A DNA stretch of 64,000 bases. Origin: Saccharothrix longispora. GTDB lineage: Bacteria; Actinomycetota; Actinomycetes; Mycobacteriales; Pseudonocardiaceae. The first letter of the stretch is position 1, and every line of letters begins with the position of its first letter. The notes beneath the pieces are model-generated. The model saw nothing but the letters and a program-made list of their open reading frames with translations, searched no databases and was not told the origin of the DNA. The stretch covers positions 283,519 to 347,518 of the forward strand of contig NZ_NSDM01000012.1 of assembly GCF_030852425.1 (NCBI RefSeq). Reading direction: 5' to 3'. This document shows, piece by piece, positions 57,627 to 64,000 of the stretch. The position numbers and the translations under genes are program-made.

Positions 57627-58404
57627 GGTGGACAGCCGGGTCAGGGAACTGCTCTACACCGACTTCGACGGTCACCCGGTGGGCGACCCGGACGAGGTGA
57701 TCAACGCCGCGTTCGACGACGACCGGTACACAGCGCGGATCGAACCGCTGCGCCAGGTCCTGGCCACCGGCGCGCCCTACGAGCGGTTCCTGGCGTGCTG
57801 CGCGCTGGCCACGTGGGGCGAGTTCGACGGCTACCGGGCCGTGGTGGACGCGGCGGCCGACCCGGACGCCGCGCCGTGGCGCGGCGAGCTGGTCGACCGG
57901 CGCTACTCGGTGGACGAGACGTTCGCGCACCTGGCCCGCGCGGTCGGGCTGGGCGAGGACTTCGCCGACCCCAAGGGCACCGAGGACGAACGGGTGGGCG
58001 CGCTGCGGGCGCTCGTGCGGATCGCCGACACCGAGTACTTCGACTGGCAGCTGGCGTTCGCCCTGGACAAGCGCGCGCTGCCGCGCGTCGTGGACGACGT
58101 GGCGGCCGTGGTGCGGCGCGGGACCGACCGGCTGGCGTCGGGCGAGCGGCCGTCGTTCGACCTGGGCGTGCAGCTCGCGGACCTGGCGGCGGCCGTGGCG
58201 CAGGTCGACGAACGCCTCGCCGTCGGCCTGGGCGGCGACCTCGTGCGCGTGGACAGCTCGCCGAAGGTGCTCGTGCACCTGGCGGCCGTCGTGTCGCGCG
58301 GCACCGGGGCCCCGAGCCTCAAGTTCGCCGACTACCTCGCGTCGGTCGGCGACGGCTCGGTGCGCAAGGCGCTGGCCGACGCCCTGACCCGCCGCGACGG
58401 GTAG
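57619..58404 (+). CDS. putative immunity protein for the T7SS toxin
   Basis: 261 aa, helical, HEAT-like repeats (LRQVLATGAPYERFLACCAL, LRALVRIADTEYFDWQLAFA, VVDDVAAVVRRGTDRLAS). It starts inside the toxin's last codons (ATG 57619, overlap eight bases), the standard place for a toxin's immunity gene. It is acidic near the N-terminus (YTDFDGHPVGDPDE). The paralogue at 53589 shares its first ~90 residues closely and is shorter at the C-terminus. No homologue with known structure is recognised. Confidence 0.8.
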   Translation: MSEVDSRVRELLYTDFDGHPVGDPDEVINAAFDDDRYTARIEPLRQVLATGAPYERFLACCALATWGEFDGYRAVVDAAADPDAAPWRGELVDRRYSVDETFAHLARAVGLGEDFADPKGTEDERVGALRALVRIADTEYFDWQLAFALDKRALPRVVDDVAAVVRRGTDRLASGERPSFDLGVQLADLAAAVAQVDERLAVGLGGDLVRVDSSPKVLVHLAAVVSRGTGAPSLKFADYLASVGDGSVRKALADALTRRDG

Positions 58405-58422
58405 GGCGCCGGCCGGAGCGCG

Positions 58423-59160
58423 CTAGAAGTCGAACCCGCCGAAGTCGCCGCCGAAGTCGCTGCCGCCGTAGTCGCCGCCGAAGTCGCCGCCCGTGTCACC
58501 ACCGTCACCGCCGTCGGCCGCCTGACCGTCGGCGAACCCGTCCGCGTAGGCGACGCCCGCCATGCCCGAGAACATCGCGCTGAACAGCAGCATCGAGCCC
58601 ACGCCCCAGGCGCCCGCGACCAGCGCCGGCTTCCACCACGGCTCCGAGTACCAGCCCTGCGGCACCGGCCGACCGGCCACCATGCCGCCGGGGTAGTAGT
58701 GCGGCGTGCGCGAACCGGGCTGCGGCGAGGCCACGTAGCGGTGGCCCTCCACCTCGACGTCGCGGTTCTCCGACACCTTGCCCGCGCGGCCCTGACCGGT
58801 GAGGTCGGGCAGCTCGGGACCCGGGTCGATGCCCATCGCGGTGCGCGCGGCCCGCACGTAGTACAGGCCCTCCATCGCGGTCTGCGTCACCAGCCGGCAC
58901 TGCTCCACCGTGCGTGCCTGCTCCATCTGCGACCCGGCCGCGGTGAACCGCTCCGAGGCGTCCGCCATCGCCTGCTGCGAGGCCACGTCCGTGCCGGTCA
59001 GGTTCATCACCTGGCCGCCGAGCCGCTCCACCCAGCGCCGTGCGTCGGCCTGCGCGTCCTCCAACTCCCGCTGCCGCCTCGCGGCGGCCGTCTTCGCGTA
59101 GTACCAGCCGGCGCCCACGACGAGAACCAGCAGCACGAGCAGCACGATCCCGGTGCCCAT
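58423..59160 (-). CDS. single-span membrane protein with Gly/Asp/Phe-rich tail
   Basis: 245 aa from ATG 59160 (GGGAGGG upstream). MGTGIVLLVLLVLVVGAGWY is a signal-anchor helix, followed by a coiled, charged segment (AAARRQRELEDAQADARRWV), QAMADASERFTAAGSQMEQA, and a C-terminal hydrophobic stretch (ALVAGAWGVGSMLLFSAMFS). The end is a low-complexity run of GGDFGG/GGSDFGG units. This architecture occurs widely in actinomycetes without a known function. Convergent with the immunity gene (18 bp). Confidence 0.78.
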   Translation of the reverse strand: MGTGIVLLVLLVLVVGAGWYYAKTAAARRQRELEDAQADARRWVERLGGQVMNLTGTDVASQQAMADASERFTAAGSQMEQARTVEQCRLVTQTAMEGLYYVRAARTAMGIDPGPELPDLTGQGRAGKVSENRDVEVEGHRYVASPQPGSRTPHYYPGGMVAGRPVPQGWYSEPWWKPALVAGAWGVGSMLLFSAMFSGMAGVAYADGFADGQAADGGDGGDTGGDFGGDYGGSDFGGDFGGFDF

Positions 59161-59221
59161 CAACCCTCCCGGTGCCTGTGCCACGACAACGCACGGTGAC
59201 CGGTGTGGGTTCCCGAAGGGC

Positions 59222-60436
59222 CTAGAAGACCTCGGGGCAGTGCGGCTCGTGATCACCCAGGAAGGCGTGCGAGAGGGCGGTCACGGCACCCGGCGCGACC
59301 TCGTGCACCTGCTGGGCGCGGGCGAGCGTGGCCAGCCTCGTGCCGCCCAGGTACGCCGCGCCCAACGCCCGCGCGGTCAACCGCACGTCCGGATCGTCCG
59401 TCACCCGTTCGAGAGTGGCCTTCCCGCTCTTCACGGTGAACCTGACGCGACCCGCGTTCCACGGGCAGAAGTCGTCCTCGACCTCCAGCACCACGTCGAC
59501 GTCGGAGGAGTAGCGGCGGGCGGCGAGCGCGCGGTCCACGTCCACCAGGCGCACCCACAACGAGTCCGACCGGCCGCGCAGCGCCAGCCGGGGATCGACC
59601 AGCAGGTGCGTGACCGGGTCGTCGGAGGCGGTGTAGAACTTCAGCTCGCCCACCATGTCGAGGTCCAGCAGGTAGCGGTACAGGGAGGCGTACGCCTCGG
59701 TGGTGCGGGCGGCGATCTCGCGCACGTGCACCTCGTTGCGCGGGCCGCGCTCCTGCCAGTCGCCCCTCACCCGGTACACCGCGTACCCGTCGGGGTGCAG
59801 CACGTACCGGTAGGCGGTGAGGCCGCCGCGGTCGCGCTCCTCGTCGGCCAGTTGGTGCTCCCAGTTGGCGTCCACGCGGCTCAACCAGCCCGTGCGGCCG
59901 GGGCGCAGCTCCTCGTAGAGGGCCTTGAGCACCGGCATCGCCTCGTCGCGCTCCACCTCGCGCACCCTGGCGTCCCCGGTGCGGACGTCCGCGCGGAACG
60001 CCGCGCCGCGCGGCACCGACAGCCGCGTGAACTCCGCCGCGAGCCCGTAGCCGAACCGGCCGTAGATGCCCGCCTCCGACGCCCACAGCGCCGCGACCGC
60101 CTCACGGCCCTCCTCGTGCAGGCCGTGCAGCTGGGCCGTCATGACCCGGGTGAGGACCCCGCGCCTGCGGTGCCCCGGCTTCACGGCCACCGCCGTCACC
60201 GCCGCCACCGGAACCGGCCCCGCACCCGGCACCGTGACCTCGCGGGTCTGGATGCCACCGCCGCCGACCAGTTCGTCCCCGTCGAACACCGCGTGGTGGC
60301 GCTCGGGTTCGAAGAGGTGGCGCCACCGCTCCGCGTCGACGGTGTCGGACTGGAACGCCGAGTCGATCATGCGTTGGAAGCGCGGCAGGTCGGCCGCGGT
60401 CAGGGTGCGAACGGTGAGCGCCATGACCACGTTCAT
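59222..60436 (-). CDS. Eis-like GNAT N-acetyltransferase
   Basis: 404 aa. First GNAT domain: VRTLTAADLPRFQRMIDSAF, VTAVAVKPGHRRRGVLTRVM (acetyl-CoA P-loop GHRRRG), LWASEAGIYGRFGYGLAAEF (Tyr general acid region). Second GNAT-like domain and C-terminal SCP2-like fold follow (FCPWNAGRVRFTVKSGKA). The chain ends PEVF, a terminal aromatic residue whose carboxylate is the general base in Eis. Eis proteins acetylate aminoglycosides and other amines at several positions. Start at ATG 60436 or ATG 60424; neither has a good ribosome binding site. Confidence 0.9.
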   Translation of the reverse strand: MNVVMALTVRTLTAADLPRFQRMIDSAFQSDTVDAERWRHLFEPERHHAVFDGDELVGGGGIQTREVTVPGAGPVPVAAVTAVAVKPGHRRRGVLTRVMTAQLHGLHEEGREAVAALWASEAGIYGRFGYGLAAEFTRLSVPRGAAFRADVRTGDARVREVERDEAMPVLKALYEELRPGRTGWLSRVDANWEHQLADEERDRGGLTAYRYVLHPDGYAVYRVRGDWQERGPRNEVHVREIAARTTEAYASLYRYLLDLDMVGELKFYTASDDPVTHLLVDPRLALRGRSDSLWVRLVDVDRALAARRYSSDVDVVLEVEDDFCPWNAGRVRFTVKSGKATLERVTDDPDVRLTARALGAAYLGGTRLATLARAQQVHEVAPGAVTALSHAFLGDHEPHCPEVF

Positions 60437-60508
60437 ACGCCGGTCGTCGCCGCCGCGCGAACCGATTGAGGGTCGCGGTGGGTGGTCGTGGTCGGCGATG
60501 CTGCACCC

Positions 60509-61283
60509 GTGGACCGGCAGGAGTTGAACCCGCACGCGTTGGCCCTCGCGCTCCGCGCCGAGGCGACGGCCCTGGCCGACGCGGTCGACCCGACCCGCCT
60601 GGGGAACCCGGTGCCCGCGTGCCCCGGGATGACCGTGCGGGACCTCGTCGAGCACGTGACGACGGTCCACCGGCACGTGACGCGCTGGGTGACCGACGGC
60701 GCGCGCCCGTCCACCGAGCCGGCGCCGGACGGCCCCGACCCGGCCGACATCGACTCCGCCGACACCGCCCCGGCCGCCGACCCGGTGGACCGCTACCGGA
60801 TCGGCGCGGCGTCGCTGCTGATGGTCCTCGACCCGGCACGTGCCACGGCGACCGCGCCCACGTGGTGCCCGTGGGACCGGACCCTCGGCTTCTGGTTGCG
60901 CCGCATGGCCCACGAGACGGCCGTGCACCGGGTGGACGTGCAAGCCGCCAACGGCCGGGGGGGCACCCCTGGAACCGGCGTTGGCCGCGGACGGCGTCGA
61001 CGAGGTGCTGAGGCTGTGGCTCGGCTGCCACCAGCCACCCCGCGCGCACACGTCCGGCCGAGCCGTGGCGCTCCGCGTCCCCGGCCGCGAGTGGACCGTC
61101 GCCCTGCACCCCGGGATCGTCGACTTCTGCCCCGACGCCACCCCGGACGCCGTGGTGAGCGGCTCGGCGTCCGACGTCGACCTGTGGCTGTGGGGACGCG
61201 GGGACGAGTCGGCGCTGTCGGTCGAGGGCGACGTGGCGGCGGTGCGCGCGCTGCGCGAGGCGGTGGCCGGCGTGACGGTGTAA
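60509..61283 (+). pseudogene. mycothiol-dependent maleylpyruvate isomerase family gene with a frameshift
   Basis: The first part (GTG 60509) reads LRAEATALADAVDPTRLGNP, VRDLVEHVTTVHRHVTRW and MAHETAVHRVDVQAANG: the MDMPI_N four-helix bundle with its three metal-binding His. After the run of seven G at 60957-60963 the frame is lost; removing one G restores APLEPALAADGVDEVLRLWL and the C-terminal domain GRAVALRVPGREWTVALHPG through to VAGVTV at 61283. A one-base insertion in a G homopolymer is both a common natural slip and a common sequencing artefact. If real, the second domain is lost; if not, the gene is intact. Confidence 0.8.
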
Positions 61284-61357
61284 CCCGGTCGGCCCCGTTC
61301 CGGCGCGGTTCACCGCAAACTGCGGTGAACGGGCCCCTCGGGGAGGACACTGTCCGG

Positions 61358-61480
61358 GTGCGCAACCTGTCGCTGGTCCTGAGATGCCTGGTGACCGTCG
61401 CCGTCGGCGTGCTCATGGTGTTCCTGGCGGTCAGGTTCGGCGAAGCCCTGTGGCGAGCGGTCACCGCCTACGGCAGGTGA
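61358..61480 (+). CDS. tiny single-span membrane protein, 40 aa
   Basis: GTG 61358 follows GGGGAGGAC. The product is nearly all one hydrophobic helix (LRCLVTVAVGVLMVFLAVRF) with positive ends. It is in the frame that the disrupted isomerase gene would enter if not corrected, so chance is not excluded, but ribosome binding site and helix argue for a real gene. Confidence 0.5.
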   Translation: MRNLSLVLRCLVTVAVGVLMVFLAVRFGEALWRAVTAYGR

Positions 61481-61504
61481 CGGCCCCGGCACGTGACCGG
61501 CGAG

Positions 61505-61843
61505 TCATGTGGTGACGAAGCAGAACTCGTTCCCCTCGGGGTCGGTCAACACCTGGAAGCTGCCGGCCTCGTCGGTCTGCACATCCCCCTGGCGGGTCGC
61601 CCCCAGTTCCACGGCACGACGCGTGGCCTCGCCGATGTCGTCGACCGCGATGTCGAGGTGGAGCCGGTTCTTGACGGCCTTGTCCTCGGGCACGGGCTGG
61701 AAGGCGATGCGCGGCCAACCGGGCGGCACGACGTGCGACCACCCGGAGGACCGGTCGACGGCGTCACCCCCGAGCAACGCCGCCCAGAACCGCACGAGCG
61801 CCCGGGGATGCCGACAATCCACGACGAGCTGATCGAGTCGCAT
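61505..61843 (-). CDS. VOC-family (glyoxalase-like) protein
   Basis: 112 aa, one VOC domain: MRLDQLVVDCRHPRALVRFW, AFQPVPEDKAVKNRLHLDIA (His ligand in NRLHLDI), GSFQVLTDPEGNEFCFVTT (Glu ligand in GNEFC). Metal-dependent, probably dimeric; substrate unknown. ATG 61843. It is the last recognisable gene before the tRNA-like remnant. Confidence 0.88.
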   Translation of the reverse strand: MRLDQLVVDCRHPRALVRFWAALLGGDAVDRSSGWSHVVPPGWPRIAFQPVPEDKAVKNRLHLDIAVDDIGEATRRAVELGATRQGDVQTDEAGSFQVLTDPEGNEFCFVTT

Positions 61844-62160
61844 GGCTCCATCATGTGCGACCCGGAGGCCGTCCGGCACGTCGACGAACGCTCTCCCGAT
61901 CACCTGCCGCCAGTCGGCGGCACGAGCACCGGGACAGTCCGATGTGGACTCACGGCGCACCGCGCCGCCGTGACCGCCTCCGACCTCGTCCCCGTGGCGG
62001 AAGGGAGAGCCGACGAGTTCCTGTCGGCGGAGGGGCGGGTGCGGCCGCGTCCCCCGGCCCGTCGGCGGGCCGGCGCGCGAGGGGCACGGAAGATCGCCCG
62101 AAAGCACAAGATCGTCCACGTGGGACGGTCCGCAAGAGGCCTACCAGGAGTTTTGAGGAA
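61844..62160. other. 317-bp region without a recognised gene
   Basis: GC-rich sequence between the VOC gene and the tRNA-like remnant. I see no coding signal, repeat or terminator I can support. Confidence 0.4.
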
Positions 62161-62241
62161 GAGCGAGTGACGGGAATCGAACCCGCATGACCAGCTTGGA
62201 AGGTCTGGCAGCGATCAAGCTCCTGACCAGCTAACCCTCTG
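62161..62241 (-). pseudogene. tRNA-Gly(UCC)-like remnant, possible attachment site
   Basis: On the minus strand the 3' half is tRNA-like: an anticodon region CCTTCCAAGCTGG, a T-arm GCGGG-TTCGATT-CCCGT and acceptor strand CACTCGC. The anticodon stem carries an extra base and a mismatch, and no 5' strand (GCGAGTG expected) is present upstream. So only the 3' part of a tRNA-Gly survives, the form expected where an integrative element has used a tRNA 3' end as attachment site, or a decayed tRNA. Confidence 0.6.
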
Positions 62242-62810
62242 ACCAGCACTGATGCTGCCATCCTGACCGTCCGTACCCCTGATTGACCGCTGTTGACCCT
62301 GAGATGGGGCACGCGAGGGGCACGGGCGGCGATGGCATGTCGCAGCCTCCACCGGGCACCACCCCGACACTCGGCCACCGTGCTGGCCGCCTCGGGGTGG
62401 TGCCCGTTTGCGTGCCTGCGCCTGGGCCTTCATCGCCGAGTCGCCTACCTCGATGGCAAGGCGGCGCAGCCGTCGCGGCAGTCGATCGCCGTGCCCAGCC
62501 CGATCAAGCCGCATGACCACGCGATCGTCCCGACTGTCGAGCTGGCAAATCTGCGGTGACCTGACCGCCCCAGCTGTAGCGCGCCGCCACCCGGCCACGT
62601 GCACCGACTCCGCGCGCGGCCGACGGGCGGAGCGAAGCGGAAGCCCGGCGTGCCGTGATGTGGGAGTCGGTGCCAACGTGAGCAGGTCTCAGCCGCGCGC
62701 TGCCGCAGGCGGCGCGCCTTGATCCCGTAGAGCTAAATTCGGCAACGTTCGTTGCACCAGGCGCTTCACACGTGAAATATTGCATGTCGTTGCGTCGTGA
62801 GAGGTAGATT
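62242..62810. other. 569-bp region without a supported gene, containing a terminator
   Basis: Apart from the strong hairpin at 62354-62405, nothing is supported. GC content falls visibly after about 62725, approaching the AT-richer gene. Confidence 0.45.
62354..62405. terminator. large two-part hairpin
   Basis: GGGCACCACCCCGA (62354-62367) pairs with TCGGGGTGGTGCCC (62392-62405); inside, CGGCCA and TGGCCG form a second short stem. GTTTG follows on the plus strand. Confidence 0.75.
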
Positions 62811-64000
62811 ATGAGAATTGATCAGAACAGCGGCCCTGGTCAACCTGAATTTGGTGACGCCAGGGACGGGCTCGTGACGCTGGCAATAGCGGCCGGCCTC
62901 GATTATGTCGCCAAAAAAGATGGCGGCACGACATCCTTAACTTTGTCGATCCCGAATGGAAGAAATACGCGCGCTCTTCATGTCAATCCAGCTATTGCTC
63001 GCGTGCTCATCAGAGATGGCATCGGCGACGTGGTATTTCTGGGCGAGTATCAAGCAATATTCGACCGATCAACAGGGGTGATCGAAGCTTTTGTGCGGTC
63101 GGTGGGCAGATTCGGGTCTATTCCTCGGGAGTTGCGCCACCTTCCAGGCGTCCAGGCGGTGAAGAAAGATGACAGCTCTCAGTCAGAGGAAGCGCACGAG
63201 TTCGAGGATGTTGATGAATCTGCACTCGCCGATGTCGATGAAGACGTTCTGTACAATTACTGGAAGTTAGAAGTATCTTCTGCGGCAACTCCCTTGGCGA
63301 TCGAATTTTCTCCTGCGACGGAACGTCTCGCAGCTCTCGCGAGGCGGCCATACCGGGAACCTAACCCACTGGTCAGTATGGAGATTAGAGGTGTGACAAT
63401 TGATCGTCACGACGACCTCCTCGATTTGCTTGAGCGCTACGCAAGCGCATTATTCTTCGAGATCGATATTCGGTTCGGTGTCGCTATTATTCTCCAGCGA
63501 GAATCTCGTTCGCCCATCGGCGGGGGAGGCTACCTCCGCCGGAACGATGAAAGCGCCCCTTTGGCGATGCCGAAAAATCGCTATGCAAAGCCAGCTACGG
63601 ACCTCTACTTCTATGCGCGCTCCGCTACCGGGATGCCGCTACTGCAATATCTCGCCTATTATCAGGCGATCGAGTTTTTCTTCCCCTCGTTCTGGAATGC
63701 TGAAGTTCTTCGGAGACTACGGCAGGAACTCAGAGATGTTCGGTTCAACGTAGATGACGACGGTGAATTGCAGCGGTTGGTCAACATCGCTAAAAACTCC
63801 GGACGCGGCGGAACGACGGAACGTCAACAACTGCAAGCTACAATCTCTACGTGCGTAGATGACGCAAGTGTCACGGATTTTCTGAAGAAGAATATGTTTG
63901 CAGGGAAATTGCTTAGGGTAAAAAAGATAATCGAAGATGTTCCTGACATCAACGAGCGGGCTAGTGGTTCGTTGATTGATCAGATATCGGATAGGGTGTA
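62811..64000 (+). CDS. AT-richer unknown gene, 3' end outside window (probable island gene)
   Basis: ATG 62811, with GAGAGG upstream, opens a frame unbroken to the window edge (396 codons visible). Start: MRIDQNSGPGQPEFGDARDG. Later blocks: LHVNPAIARVLIRDGIGDVV, an acidic stretch FEDVDESALADVDEDVL, LLDLLERYASALFFEIDIRF, and ATGMPLLQYLAYYQAIEFFF near residues 271-290. Codon use differs sharply from the rest: A/T third positions are common, AGA is frequent and there are three TTA codons. No signal peptide or membrane helix is clear. I do not recognise the family; a mobile-element or defence-related origin is possible, given its composition and the neighbouring tRNA remnant. Confidence 0.85.
   Translation, partial: MRIDQNSGPGQPEFGDARDGLVTLAIAAGLDYVAKKDGGTTSLTLSIPNGRNTRALHVNPAIARVLIRDGIGDVVFLGEYQAIFDRSTGVIEAFVRSVGRFGSIPRELRHLPGVQAVKKDDSSQSEEAHEFEDVDESALADVDEDVLYNYWKLEVSSAATPLAIEFSPATERLAALARRPYREPNPLVSMEIRGVTIDRHDDLLDLLERYASALFFEIDIRFGVAIILQRESRSPIGGGGYLRRNDESAPLAMPKNRYAKPATDLYFYARSATGMPLLQYLAYYQAIEFFFPSFWNAEVLRRLRQELRDVRFNVDDDGELQRLVNIAKNSGRGGTTERQQLQATISTCVDDASVTDFLKKNMFAGKLLRVKKIIEDVPDINERASGSLIDQISDRV

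Noticed and set aside
62215..62676. A 153-codon minus-strand frame near the tRNA remnant, considered as an integrase or excisionase relic
   Set aside because: It crosses the large hairpin, has no recombinase motif and no ribosome binding site.

Overview
The window is chromosomal DNA from a very GC-rich actinomycete. Mycothiol-type enzymes, XRE/DUF397 regulator pairs, a SARP-type regulator, a type VII-linked toxin cassette, an SsbB paralogue and group II truncated haemoglobin together point to the Pseudonocardiales (Saccharothrix, Actinosynnema or Lentzea-like). This assignment is from gene content, not from a database match.

Layout. Positions 1-9.4 kb: 3' end of an amidohydrolase, an unknown protein, a MarR gene broken by an in-frame TGA, a DUF574-type methyltransferase, a C-terminal-HTH protein, a CPA2 antiporter, tRNA-Arg(UCU), a divergent LacI/MFS pair with a perfect palindromic operator, and a DUF3558-like lipoprotein. 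9.4-23.2 kb: CopD/CtaG copper protein, two DnaA boxes ahead of an SSB paralogue, EttA, a 1293-aa Pro/Ala-rich TPR protein and the 180-kDa NAD-glutamate dehydrogenase. 23.2-28.9 kb: a starch cluster (triple-repeat secreted protein, alpha-amylase, divergent alpha-glucosidase plus its LacI regulator). 28.9-37.3 kb: a decayed AlkZ-like gene, a thioesterase, a hypothetical, an AfsR-type regulator, and three peptidoglycan/chitin-hydrolase-like genes, two carrying beta-propeller-like repeats. 37.4-47.2 kb: alpha-glucosidase, glbO, MscS channel, prolyl oligopeptidase, HNH nuclease, an SVRITA-repeat protein, a small membrane protein, a DUF5130 protein, and divergent XRE regulators with DUF397 and zinc-finger partners. 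47.3-55 kb: pepN, a DsbA-like protein, aldehyde dehydrogenase, a 22-bp-repeat region, ComB-like phosphatase, rpiB, an orphan immunity-like gene and nei. 55-62 kb: YbaB-like/EspC-like/toxin/immunity cassette, a membrane protein, an Eis-like acetyltransferase, a frameshifted mycothiol-dependent isomerase gene, a tiny membrane protein and a VOC protein. 62.1-64 kb: a degenerate tRNA-Gly-like sequence, a large terminator and the start of a distinctly AT-richer gene with TTA codons that runs off the end, probably a genomic island.

The genes ssb-ettA-gdh-thioesterase-hypothetical-aglA-glbO-HNH-DUF5130-pepN-Rv2466c-like-rpiB-nei follow, as I remember it, the M. tuberculosis order Rv2478c to Rv2464c. 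The starch cluster, SARP/hydrolase block, SVRITA gene, XRE block, ALDH/repeat block and toxin-immunity genes are therefore best read as insertions into an old conserved backbone.

The candidates most worth attention are the toxin-immunity cassette with its orphan immunity paralogue lodged between rpiB and nei, the SVRITA repeat protein, the paired propeller-hydrolases, and the AT-rich gene at the right end. Three genes (MarR, AlkZ-like, isomerase) are broken; for the MarR and isomerase genes a single-base sequencing error is possible.
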